DNA from: Thalassolituus sp. | GTDB lineage: Bacteria; Pseudomonadota; Gammaproteobacteria; Pseudomonadales; Oceanobacteraceae | Assembly (NCBI GenBank): GCA_006212115.1 | Contig: PDUK01000001.1 | Span: 44,059-108,058 of the forward strand | Direction: 5' to 3' | Length of the DNA stretch: 64,000 nt | Shown here: positions 39,946 to 48,137 of the stretch, one piece after another | How positions within the stretch are numbered: the first letter of the stretch is position 1 | How the letters are laid out: each line of letters starts with the position of its first letter | Made by a program: the position numbers and the translations under genes | The notes under the pieces: model-generated | Database searches by the model: none | What the model was told of the DNA's origin: nothing | What the model saw: the letters and a program-made list of their open reading frames with translations, nothing else

Positions 39946-40257
39946 TTACAGGTCAGCGAGTTGCCAGACGTCGTAAGCTGGTTCCTCGTACGGATGGGCC
40001 TTCTTCATGGCGGCAACGGCAGCTCGGATAAGGTTGTCTTCACATACCAGTTCCACACGATACTCCTCAACACGCTCAATAGAACCGACGACTCCAATAT
40101 GAGGCTGCGCTCCTTCAGTCGGACGAAACTGGCCTTCCCCCTTCATCTCAAAGCAACAACGCTCGTAGTCACCAATACGCCCGGCACCGGTTGCAAAAAC
40201 AGCGTCCTTTACCGCCTCCAGATTATCCTCGGGAACGAAGAACACGAATTTGTACAT
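39946..40257 (-). CDS. YqfO/NIF3 C-terminal-domain-like protein
   Basis: A stand-alone 103-residue CutA-like ferredoxin fold, equal to the inserted domain of YqfO/NIF3 proteins: MYKFVFFVPEDNLEAVKDAV at the start, a central ERVEEYRVELVCE strand and the ending KKAHPYEEPAYDVW, a family hallmark. Role unknown; probably trimeric. It follows the YkgJ-like gene by 8 nt with an AGGTGATG ribosome site. Confidence 0.87.
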   Translation of the reverse strand: MYKFVFFVPEDNLEAVKDAVFATGAGRIGDYERCCFEMKGEGQFRPTEGAQPHIGVVGSIERVEEYRVELVCEDNLIRAAVAAMKKAHPYEEPAYDVWQLADL

Positions 40258-40265
40258 TGCATCAC

Positions 40266-40520
40266 CTATTGGGTCAGTTGCTCTAGTTCAATCAAATTCG
40301 CCATGGCCTGCTGACTGCCAGAGCCGCAGATATCGGCATCCGCTTTGAAATTACCGCATACCGCAGGACGGGAAGGATCTCCGAACAGGCGACAAAGATT
40401 GTTGTCATCCAGCTGCACACACCGTACCCCCGCTGGCTTTCCTTTCGGCATGCCGGGAATCGGGGTTGTTATCGAGGGTGCAATGCAGCAAGCGCCGCAT
40501 CCGGGTTCACAATTCATCAT
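40266..40520 (-). CDS. YkgJ-family Cys-cluster protein
   Basis: An 84-residue protein with the YkgJ zinc/iron-binding pattern: CEPGCGACC at the start, then RCVQLDDNNLCRLFG and RPAVCGNF. It has eight Cys in total. Two adjacent ATG codons give alternative starts one residue apart. Probably co-transcribed with the downstream YqfO-like gene. Confidence 0.88.
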   Translation of the reverse strand: MMNCEPGCGACCIAPSITTPIPGMPKGKPAGVRCVQLDDNNLCRLFGDPSRPAVCGNFKADADICGSGSQQAMANLIELEQLTQ

Positions 40521-40701
40521 TCATCTCATCAGCGAATCGGACACATCATACCGAGAGAGCGAAAGGAATCACACGGCATCCGGCACTCACTGTACTGTCA
40601 GATGAGACTCAGCTTCTCAAAGGTCATCAACCGTCTGTACGGGCCTTGCCAGCAACAGTTCACTGGGATAGCCTTGCGACATCATTTATGGAGGCCGGTT
40701 T

Positions 40702-41256
40702 ATGCGCCGTTTTTCGTTCCTGCTCGCGCTGTCCGCAGTGTCACTGTCTGCCCTGTCTTTATCCGCTTGGGCTGAACCGACGAATTTCCGCGTGGGAGCA
40801 GGCCTGTTAAAGTACGATGTTCATCCAGCACCGGACTACATGCCCGACTTTCGCCAGTCTGGCGTGACCCTGTTTGCCGAGTTCCCGCAGGACAACTACC
40901 ACGGTTCGCGTTTCCTGCTCTATTCACTGGATGAAGATGACACCTCTTTATGGGGTTACGAAACACAGGTCATGATTGGCTACGGTTTAGCGCAACCCGG
41001 CTTTCGAATTCACACAGGCCCTGCCTGGCACAGAGAAGTGATTGATGTTCGCCGCGACGGCAAAGCTGATCCTCAGATATTCAACGGCTGGGGATGGCAG
41101 CTGGGTACGGGCTATCAGATAGAAGCTATCACCATCGAAGTCGCGGCAACCTACCGTGATACCCGCGACTATCGTATGGAAAATAAAATCGCGACCGGCC
41201 GAAACACGCCACCCGCGCCAATCCTCTCCAATCTGCTTATCAGTTATCGCTTCTGA
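40702..41256 (+). CDS. predicted exported beta-barrel-like protein
   Basis: A 184-residue protein with a clear signal peptide (about 1-24, cleavage after AWA). The mature part has alternating polar/hydrophobic strands with Tyr, Trp and Gly, and ends LLISYRF, with a terminal Phe as in outer-membrane barrels. GGAGG precedes the ATG. I do not recognise the family; small outer-membrane barrel is the likeliest reading. Confidence 0.75.
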   Translation: MRRFSFLLALSAVSLSALSLSAWAEPTNFRVGAGLLKYDVHPAPDYMPDFRQSGVTLFAEFPQDNYHGSRFLLYSLDEDDTSLWGYETQVMIGYGLAQPGFRIHTGPAWHREVIDVRRDGKADPQIFNGWGWQLGTGYQIEAITIEVAATYRDTRDYRMENKIATGRNTPPAPILSNLLISYRF

Positions 41257-41272
41257 CGATTAAGGAAACACC

Positions 41273-41428
41273 ATGCCCAACCCTGTCACAGTGAAGTACA
41301 TGTCACGTGCAGAAATCGAGAGTCTGATGTTCAGTATGTCCGCAGAAGCGGGGAACACTCAGGCTGAACTCTTTGAAGCCCTGGTTCGCCGACTCCTTGA
41401 AATTATGGAGCAGGATAACGGCCGCTGA
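41273..41428 (+). CDS. 51-residue protein of unknown function
   Basis: ATG 41273 has AAGGAA 6 nt upstream and the frame encodes 51 residues (start MPNPVTVKYMSRAEIESLMF, end MEQDNGR). The predicted protein is one or two amphipathic helices, acidic, without Cys. Its TGA overlaps the ATG of the pseudouridine synthase gene by 1 nt, a typical translational coupling, which argues it is real. I do not recognise it. Confidence 0.7.
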   Translation: MPNPVTVKYMSRAEIESLMFSMSAEAGNTQAELFEALVRRLLEIMEQDNGR

Positions 41429-42072
41429 TGTCCGTCGAGGTCATCGCGCAAGGCCATGGCTGGCTGGCTCTTAATAAACCCGCTGGTGCAAGTTTTCACA
41501 GCGAAGATGGCTCACAAGGCTTCTTTGCAGAAGCAGAAAACGACCTTAAGCAAAAACTCTGGCCCGTTCACCGGCTAGATAAAGTGACGTCCGGCGTGTT
41601 ATTGGTCGCCACCGACGCAGAAACAGCCGCCCATCTGTCTAGCCAATTTGCATCGCGTACCACTCGCAAACAGTATCTGGCCCTATCCGATCAGCGCCCG
41701 AGAAAGAAACAAGGCTGGATCAAAGGCGATATGACCAGCGCCCGAAACGGCAGCTACCGCTTGCTCAGAACCTCGGACAACCCCGCTATCACTCACTTCG
41801 TCAGCCATTTTGATGAAGAGTCAGCCCTCAGGCTATTCCTGCTTAAGCCCCACACCGGAAAAACCCACCAGCTGCGCGTCGCAATGAAAAGCCTGGGCTC
41901 ACCCATACTGGGCGATCGTCGCTATGGCGGAACAGACGCCGATAGGGCCTACCTGCATGCCTGGACACTGAAGTTTGAAGATGCTTCCGGCCCACAATTA
42001 ATTGCCTGCCAACCTTCTGCTGGATCGTGGCCTATTATTCCACCCGACTGGTGCGAAAACGCTGGCGACTAG
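41428..42072 (+). CDS. RluA-family RNA pseudouridine synthase
   Basis: A 214-residue synthase without an S4 domain. The catalytic motif is HRLDKVTSGVLL, with the nucleophilic Asp in HRLD; the family C-terminal motif appears as KTHQLRVAMKSLG and GDRRYGG. Short size and single domain fit the TIGR01621 group of RluA relatives. Target RNA is unknown. It follows the 51-codon gene with a 1-nt overlap. Confidence 0.9.
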   Translation: MSVEVIAQGHGWLALNKPAGASFHSEDGSQGFFAEAENDLKQKLWPVHRLDKVTSGVLLVATDAETAAHLSSQFASRTTRKQYLALSDQRPRKKQGWIKGDMTSARNGSYRLLRTSDNPAITHFVSHFDEESALRLFLLKPHTGKTHQLRVAMKSLGSPILGDRRYGGTDADRAYLHAWTLKFEDASGPQLIACQPSAGSWPIIPPDWCENAGD

Positions 42073-42173
42073 CAAGTTTCATCGCCATATGTTGATAGCT
42101 GTTTACTGATAGCCCTTGAATGTCAGGTGCATAGCGGCTCTGCACGTTGCAGCACACTCAGTCATATATTAGT

Positions 42174-42193
42174 ATATTACCAATTAGTAATAT
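42174..42193. promoter_or_regulatory. AT-rich inverted repeat upstream of RND operon
   Basis: ATATTAC-CAATTA-GTAATAT, a perfect 7-bp inverted repeat 20 nt before the adaptor ATG. It could be an operator for a TetR- or MarR-like regulator encoded elsewhere, since no regulator gene is adjacent. Confidence 0.4.
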
Positions 42194-42212
42194 TGAGACT
42201 GAGGACTTCCAC

Positions 42213-43292
42213 ATGCGAATGCACTCCCAGCCACATTTCTTAGTTACCGTTCTGCTCTCGCTGGGAATGACTTATCTGTCCTCACATGCTGGTGCGAACG
42301 AATACAAAGTCACACCGCTCACTATTCCTGATCGCTTCGAGCTGGATGGCAGGGTTGAAGCCGTCCATGCCGGTACTTTGTCTGCTCAAACCAGTGGCAC
42401 GATATTGTCAGTATCCGGAGACGTCGGAGACCAGGTATCCAAGGGACAATTACTGATCCAGATTGACAATACTCAGCAGAAAGCGGCGGTAGCACAAGCA
42501 GAAGCCGCTTTGGCTCAAGCCAACGCGCTGAATGATGATGCGCAGACACTGCTAAAGCGCAATACCCGCCTGCACAAGCAAGGAACACTATCTGAGAGTG
42601 AGCTCGATCGGACCCAAGCACAAGCCAAAAGCGCCGCCGCCAATACAGAAGCGGCTAAAGCAGCACTTATTCAGGCCCAGGCACAGCTGTCTTACACACG
42701 GATTACCGCACCCTATGCGGGGGTCATCATGGAACGCTTCGTCGAAGTGGGCGAACTGGTTAACGTAGCCCAACCGCTGATCAGTGGATACGGCACAAAT
42801 AAGATGCGTGTCATCACACACTTACCACAGCGCATCGCCAACCAATACAACAACTCCTCTCAGGTGAGTTTGCTCATTGATAACGCTGAGATTCAGGCGA
42901 CTGATGCCACGCTTTATCCGTTCGCTGACGATAGATATCACAGCGTTCAATTGAGAGCCGACTTACCAGAAGCACAGAGCCACGTCGTCATTCCGGGGCA
43001 GTGGCTCAAAGTGAAAGTAACCGCTGGAAATCGGGAGGTCATCGCCGTACCTGAACAGGCCATATTGCGCCGCGGCGAGATAAGCTCGGTCTATGTTAAA
43101 CAAGCAGAGCGCCCCGCCCTGTTGCGCCAGATCCGTCTGGGTAACGCATTCACCCAAGACAACGTTAACTGGGTTGAGGTCTTGGCAGGTCTTTCCGCCG
43201 GTGAATACATTCACCAGAACGCACTGGCCACACTAGGCAACCGTGGCAAGGCTACATCCGACGCAACTCCAGACAAGCAGTCAGACCAATAG
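42213..43292 (+). CDS. RND efflux periplasmic adaptor subunit
   Basis: Membrane-fusion protein of 359 residues. A signal/anchor (about 8-30) is followed by a lipoyl half (GTLSAQTSGTILSVSGDVGD), a coiled-coil hairpin rich in Ala and Gln (about 90-150), the second lipoyl half (RITAPYAGVIMERFVEVGE) and a beta barrel. ATG 42213 has GAGGAC upstream. The pump subunit follows after 15 nt; no outer-membrane channel gene is in the operon, so it probably uses a TolC encoded elsewhere. Confidence 0.88.
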   Translation: MRMHSQPHFLVTVLLSLGMTYLSSHAGANEYKVTPLTIPDRFELDGRVEAVHAGTLSAQTSGTILSVSGDVGDQVSKGQLLIQIDNTQQKAAVAQAEAALAQANALNDDAQTLLKRNTRLHKQGTLSESELDRTQAQAKSAAANTEAAKAALIQAQAQLSYTRITAPYAGVIMERFVEVGELVNVAQPLISGYGTNKMRVITHLPQRIANQYNNSSQVSLLIDNAEIQATDATLYPFADDRYHSVQLRADLPEAQSHVVIPGQWLKVKVTAGNREVIAVPEQAILRRGEISSVYVKQAERPALLRQIRLGNAFTQDNVNWVEVLAGLSAGEYIHQNALATLGNRGKATSDATPDKQSDQ

Positions 43293-43307
43293 AACGGGGC
43301 ATTGTTC

Positions 43308-46300
43308 ATGACACAACAGCTTGGTATTTCAGGTAAAACCGCAAAAGCGTTCCAGAATTCAGCGCTCACTCCATTGCTCGCGTTAGTAGGATTGTTGCTC
43401 GGCTTCTTCGCCATCATGGTGACGCCAAAAGAAGAAGAACCCCAGATCGACGTGACCTTCGCAAACGTATTCATCGGTTTCCCTGGTGCCAGTGCTATCG
43501 ATGTGGAGCAACTCGTCGCCATTCCTGCCGAGCAGGTATTGTCAGAAATACAGGGGGTGGATGATATTTTCTCGATCAGTCAGCCCGGACAAGCAATTCT
43601 GACTGTTGCATTCGAGGTTGGCGTACCGCGAACTGAAGCCATCCTTAATCTGTATAACCAGATTCATAGTCACCGTGATTGGTTCCCACCCAACCTCGGT
43701 GTACTTGAGCCGGTTATAAAACCTATGGGTATCGACGATGTACCCATCATGAGCGTGACGCTGTTCAGTAACGACAATACGGTAAGCGCAAACGACCTGA
43801 CGGCCATCGCTCACACTTTGGAAAGTGATCTGAAAAATATCGCAGGCACGCGTGATATCTACTCGATAGGAACTCATGCAGATGTTCTGAAGGTTACGCT
43901 TGAACCCTCCCGTCTGAACGGTCATGGCCTCACATTTGACGACGTTCGTAATGCACTACTCAGCGCCAACGCTGGAGGCAATCGCCATTCCCTGATCCAG
44001 AATAATGAGGTTATTCAGATCCAGGCGGGTCAATTCTTGCGTGATCGTCAGGATGTAGCCCAACTGATCGTTGGCCAGAGTCCACAAGGGCTGGTTTATC
44101 TCGGCGATGTTGCAGACATTAGCCTGACTCACGACACGCCGGACCAGTATGTCACTCACCTGGCACCGGGAATGGAACACAGCCGGCCGGCCGTCACACT
44201 GGCAATTGCAAAACAGCCCGGTACGAACGCCATCGACATCACACAAGGGATCGAACAACGGCTTAGTGCTCTCAAAAACAGCGTCATACCCGACGCGGTG
44301 ACGACCGAAATCACTCGGGATTACGGTGTTACAGCGAAAGATAAATCCGACACACTGATCGCCAAGCTTCTTTTTGCGACGACTGCGGTCGTGCTTCTGG
44401 TCCTGATCACCATGAGTTGGCGCGAAGCCATTATCGTCGGTGGAGCCATATTCATTACGCTTGCCCTCACGCTCTTCGCAAGTTGGGGGTGGGGATTTAC
44501 ACTAAACCGTGTTTCCTTATTCGCACTGATTTTCTCTATCGGCATCCTGGTCGACGATGCCATTGTGGTGGTGGAAAATATTCATCGCCATATGCAGCAA
44601 GGTAAGAAAAACCTGCTCGATATTATTCCTGCTGCGGTCGATGAAGTTGGTGGCCCAACGATTCTGGCGACGTTCACCGTAATTGCTGCATTGATGCCTA
44701 TGGCCTTTGTATCGGGACTGATGGGCCCTTATATGAGCCCAATTCCCATCAACGCTTCTACTGGAATGTTAATTTCCCTCGTAGTCGCGTTTGTGGTCAC
44801 ACCCTGGTTGTCCTATCGGCTGCTAAAAGGTGCTGGCAGGTCGGGACATGGGTCAGGCAGTGATATGAACACCACGTCCGCTGACACTGTGGAACCGTCC
44901 GGCAAGCTGTATAACGCCTTTAACAGTCTGATGCGCCCATTTATTTCAGGGGAGCATGCCGCTAAAAAACGAGGCCTTCTGTTCGCAGCAATCATCGCAT
45001 TAATTTTGGCCGCAGTTTCACTCCCGGTGTTTACGGCCGTGGTCATGAAAATGCTGCCGTTTGACAACAAATCTGAACTTCAGATTGTCGTCGATATGCC
45101 AGAGAGCACCCCTGTTGAGCAAACTCTGGCCGTTCTTGAAACCCTATCGGCAGAGCTGATGACCATCCCTGAAGTGCGACATGTTCAACAGTACGCAGGC
45201 ACCGCTGCGCCCATCAATTTTAATGGTCTTGTGCGGCAATATTATCTACGGAGCCTGCCCAATCAGGGGGATATTCAGGTAAATCTGCTTGATAAATCCC
45301 AACGCGATCGACCATCGCACGATATCGCACTGGCGCTTCGCGAACCTTTACAGGAAATCGGCAAGCGGTTTAATGCAAACGTAAAAATCGTAGAAGTTCC
45401 TCCGGGCCCACCCGTTATGTCGCCTATCGTTGCAGAGATCTACGGCCCGGATTACGGACTACAGATGGAGGCGGCTAAGTCATTACGTGCCCTCTTCGAG
45501 ACTACCGAGGATATCGTCGATACAGACGACATGATCGAAGATGAGCAGAAGAAATGGCTACTTCGCATCGATCGTCAACGCGCAGCGCGTTTGGGTGTTT
45601 CTCAGGCAAGTGTTGTTCAGGCAATCAATACCGCCATCGGCGGAGAAGACGTCAGTTACCTGCATACGGGGCAACATAAATATCCTATGCCAGTGCGGTT
45701 GGAGTTATCGGAGGGCGATAAAGCCGGTATCAATAGCCTGCTCAGCCTCAGGGTCCGCTCTGTGTCTGGAGCATACATCGCGCTGGCAGATATCCTGACC
45801 ATCACTGAATCAACGGCAGAGAAAACCCGCTATCGCAAAAATCTGAAACCTGTGGTGTTTGTCACTGCCGACATGGCTGGCCCATTAGATAGTCCTCTAT
45901 ACGGATTATTCAATATCTCTTCCGCCATGTCAGAAGCTGGCCTGAACTGGGAGCAATGGTTTATTCAACCACCTGCTATGTCTGACACGGTGGCCGTAAA
46001 GTGGGACGGCGAATGGCAGATTACCTATGAAACATTTCGCGATATGGGCATTGCCTATGGCATAGGTATGATTCTTATCTACCTGCTTGTCGTCGCTCAA
46101 TTCCGCTCGTATCTCGTCCCCCTGATTATCATGGCTCCGATTCCGTTAACCGTGATTGGTGTTATGCCCGGGCACGCGCTTTTTCAGGCTCAATTTACGG
46201 CAACGTCTATGATTGGCATGATCGCTCTGGCTGGCATCATTGTCCGTAACTCCATTCTGTTAGTGGACTTTATCAACCAGAAGACCGAAGAAGGTATGCC

Positions 46301-46517
46301 CTTCGAAGACGCCGTCGTGATATCGGCAGCGGTTCGCTCGAAGCCCATCATTCTCACCGGTGTCGCCGCCATGATCGGAGCCTTCTTCATTCTCGATGAC
46401 CCAATTTTCAATGGTCTCGCGATTTCTCTGATTTTTGGTATTCTGGTTTCGACGGTTCTGACGTTAATCGTGATTCCGCTGCTTTACTTCAGCGCGATGA
46501 AAAAACGGATACAATAG
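43308..46517 (+). CDS. RND efflux pump permease (HAE1/AcrB family)
   Basis: Proton-driven inner-membrane pump of 1,069 residues with the usual layout of twelve membrane helices and two large periplasmic loops. It contains the RND motif FALIFSIGILVDDAIVVVEN with two adjacent Asp in helix 4, and in the second half IGMIALAGIIVRNSILLVDF. The N-terminus (TPLLALVGLLLGFFAI) and the VTPKEEEPQIDV segment are typical of the heavy-metal/hydrophobe branch. Substrate cannot be predicted. Confidence 0.9.
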   Translation: MTQQLGISGKTAKAFQNSALTPLLALVGLLLGFFAIMVTPKEEEPQIDVTFANVFIGFPGASAIDVEQLVAIPAEQVLSEIQGVDDIFSISQPGQAILTVAFEVGVPRTEAILNLYNQIHSHRDWFPPNLGVLEPVIKPMGIDDVPIMSVTLFSNDNTVSANDLTAIAHTLESDLKNIAGTRDIYSIGTHADVLKVTLEPSRLNGHGLTFDDVRNALLSANAGGNRHSLIQNNEVIQIQAGQFLRDRQDVAQLIVGQSPQGLVYLGDVADISLTHDTPDQYVTHLAPGMEHSRPAVTLAIAKQPGTNAIDITQGIEQRLSALKNSVIPDAVTTEITRDYGVTAKDKSDTLIAKLLFATTAVVLLVLITMSWREAIIVGGAIFITLALTLFASWGWGFTLNRVSLFALIFSIGILVDDAIVVVENIHRHMQQGKKNLLDIIPAAVDEVGGPTILATFTVIAALMPMAFVSGLMGPYMSPIPINASTGMLISLVVAFVVTPWLSYRLLKGAGRSGHGSGSDMNTTSADTVEPSGKLYNAFNSLMRPFISGEHAAKKRGLLFAAIIALILAAVSLPVFTAVVMKMLPFDNKSELQIVVDMPESTPVEQTLAVLETLSAELMTIPEVRHVQQYAGTAAPINFNGLVRQYYLRSLPNQGDIQVNLLDKSQRDRPSHDIALALREPLQEIGKRFNANVKIVEVPPGPPVMSPIVAEIYGPDYGLQMEAAKSLRALFETTEDIVDTDDMIEDEQKKWLLRIDRQRAARLGVSQASVVQAINTAIGGEDVSYLHTGQHKYPMPVRLELSEGDKAGINSLLSLRVRSVSGAYIALADILTITESTAEKTRYRKNLKPVVFVTADMAGPLDSPLYGLFNISSAMSEAGLNWEQWFIQPPAMSDTVAVKWDGEWQITYETFRDMGIAYGIGMILIYLLVVAQFRSYLVPLIIMAPIPLTVIGVMPGHALFQAQFTATSMIGMIALAGIIVRNSILLVDFINQKTEEGMPFEDAVVISAAVRSKPIILTGVAAMIGAFFILDDPIFNGLAISLIFGILVSTVLTLIVIPLLYFSAMKKRIQ

Positions 46518-46556
46518 CCGTCGTTTAAATCTGACTACACATGGAAGTAACTGAGT

Positions 46557-48137
46557 TTGGAACCCCGCGCGCCCTCGTCACACAGACACGTATCGACGTC
46601 CGTCGTGCGGAGAATGTTCCTGCATATCGTACTGACCCTACTTATTGTCGGCGGTGTTGCCGCGACCATCCTCTATGCCATCCAGTTCCAGAGGGAAACA
46701 GAGCGCGCGCATCAGGAAATGTTGCGCATTACCAACACCTTCAAACCTGCAATGGCCCACGCGCTCTGGCAATATGATAAGTATCAGATAAAACTGCTGG
46801 TCGAAGGTCTGCACAGTGACCAGGGCGTCTCTTACGTCAAAGCATCCGATACAGAAAACTACTCTGCAACGGCAGGTACCCGGCCCTATCACACCGAGGT
46901 AACAGATATCCCGGTGTATTATCAGGATGTCATGGTCGGAACCCTGAGCGTCTCTAAATACAGCGGTGGCCCTTGGTTGCTGGCCCTGCAGCAGTCTCTG
47001 CCCTACATCACCAGTATCTTTATTCTCTTGGCGGTACTCGCCGCGGCACTGATGCTGGTAATCCACCGCAGCATTACCTACCGCATTACGCATCTCGCGC
47101 AGGCCGTTCAGACACGTATCGACGACGAGGTGTTATCGCCGGTAGACATCAGGCCCAGTGATGCGAACGACGAAATTGATCAGCTCATGCAGTCGTTCCG
47201 CACTCTCAATGAACGTCTTATTGATGAGATTCACCACAACACAGAAGTAAGCCGTAAGCTCTCTACCGTAAATGCGCAGCTGGAAGACCGAGTAGAAGAA
47301 CGAACACGCCATCTGTCGAGTACGATTGAGCGCCTGAACCAAACGGTCGAAAAACTCAACACCACCCAGACTCAACTCATCGAAGCAGAGAAACTGTCCG
47401 CCCTTGGCAGTATGATTGCTGGTATTGGTCACGAAATTGAGACGCCACTCGGACTCTGCCTGACAATGGAATCGTGCCTGCGCAATGACATCGAAGCCGT
47501 ACGCGAACATTGTGATGAGCACATCGATAACCAGGAATGGCAGCATGTTATCGAAAGCCTGAACCTCCTGAGAGACAACTTACGACGCGCCAGCGCTTTG
47601 ATGACAAGTTTTAAATCCGTCACCGCGGGACAGATTAACGACGATAACGACTGGATAAACCTCCGTACCGTTATTGATGACTTGCTCAGAAGTCTCTCGC
47701 CGATGCTGAAACAGCACCCTTATAACATCAAGGTTGAGTGCCCGGACGAACTTCGTATTCAGGCGTCCCCGACCGCATTAAATCAGATACTCACCAATCT
47801 GATTACCAACTCACTGAAGCACGGTTTCTTTGAGCGTGATGAGGGCAATATATCCATCATCGCTGCTGAAGATACCGGCCGCCTGATCATGCACTATTCG
47901 GATGATGGTATTGGTCTCAACCGGGAAGCCAGCCGTAAAATCTTTGAGCCCATGTTCACCACGCGACGTGGAGAAGGCGGCACCGGACTTGGGATGCACC
48001 TTGTCTACAATATCGTGAAGCAAAAGATGAAGGGTGAGATCAGTATTGAACCCTCGGACACAGGCGTTTGTTTCCGCATCGAAATGCCGCTGAGTAAAGC
48101 CCAGCGCCGCGATCGCGGACGCCAGGCTATCTACTGA
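46557..48137 (+). CDS. orphan sensor histidine kinase
   Basis: A 526-residue kinase with membrane helices at about 20-42 and 149-169 and a small periplasmic sensor between them, a HAMP-like linker, a coiled coil (about 215-280), phosphoacceptor H292 in GIGHEIETPLG, and ATPase motifs N414/N418 (LTNLITNSLKHG), DDGIGL (449-454) and GGTGLGM (474-480). The start is TTG 46557 with GGAAG 9 nt upstream; an ATG at 46614 is the alternative but has its ribosome site too close. It lies 39 nt after the RND pump and may report envelope stress for it. No response regulator is adjacent. Confidence 0.87.
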   Translation: MEPRAPSSHRHVSTSVVRRMFLHIVLTLLIVGGVAATILYAIQFQRETERAHQEMLRITNTFKPAMAHALWQYDKYQIKLLVEGLHSDQGVSYVKASDTENYSATAGTRPYHTEVTDIPVYYQDVMVGTLSVSKYSGGPWLLALQQSLPYITSIFILLAVLAAALMLVIHRSITYRITHLAQAVQTRIDDEVLSPVDIRPSDANDEIDQLMQSFRTLNERLIDEIHHNTEVSRKLSTVNAQLEDRVEERTRHLSSTIERLNQTVEKLNTTQTQLIEAEKLSALGSMIAGIGHEIETPLGLCLTMESCLRNDIEAVREHCDEHIDNQEWQHVIESLNLLRDNLRRASALMTSFKSVTAGQINDDNDWINLRTVIDDLLRSLSPMLKQHPYNIKVECPDELRIQASPTALNQILTNLITNSLKHGFFERDEGNISIIAAEDTGRLIMHYSDDGIGLNREASRKIFEPMFTTRRGEGGTGLGMHLVYNIVKQKMKGEISIEPSDTGVCFRIEMPLSKAQRRDRGRQAIY

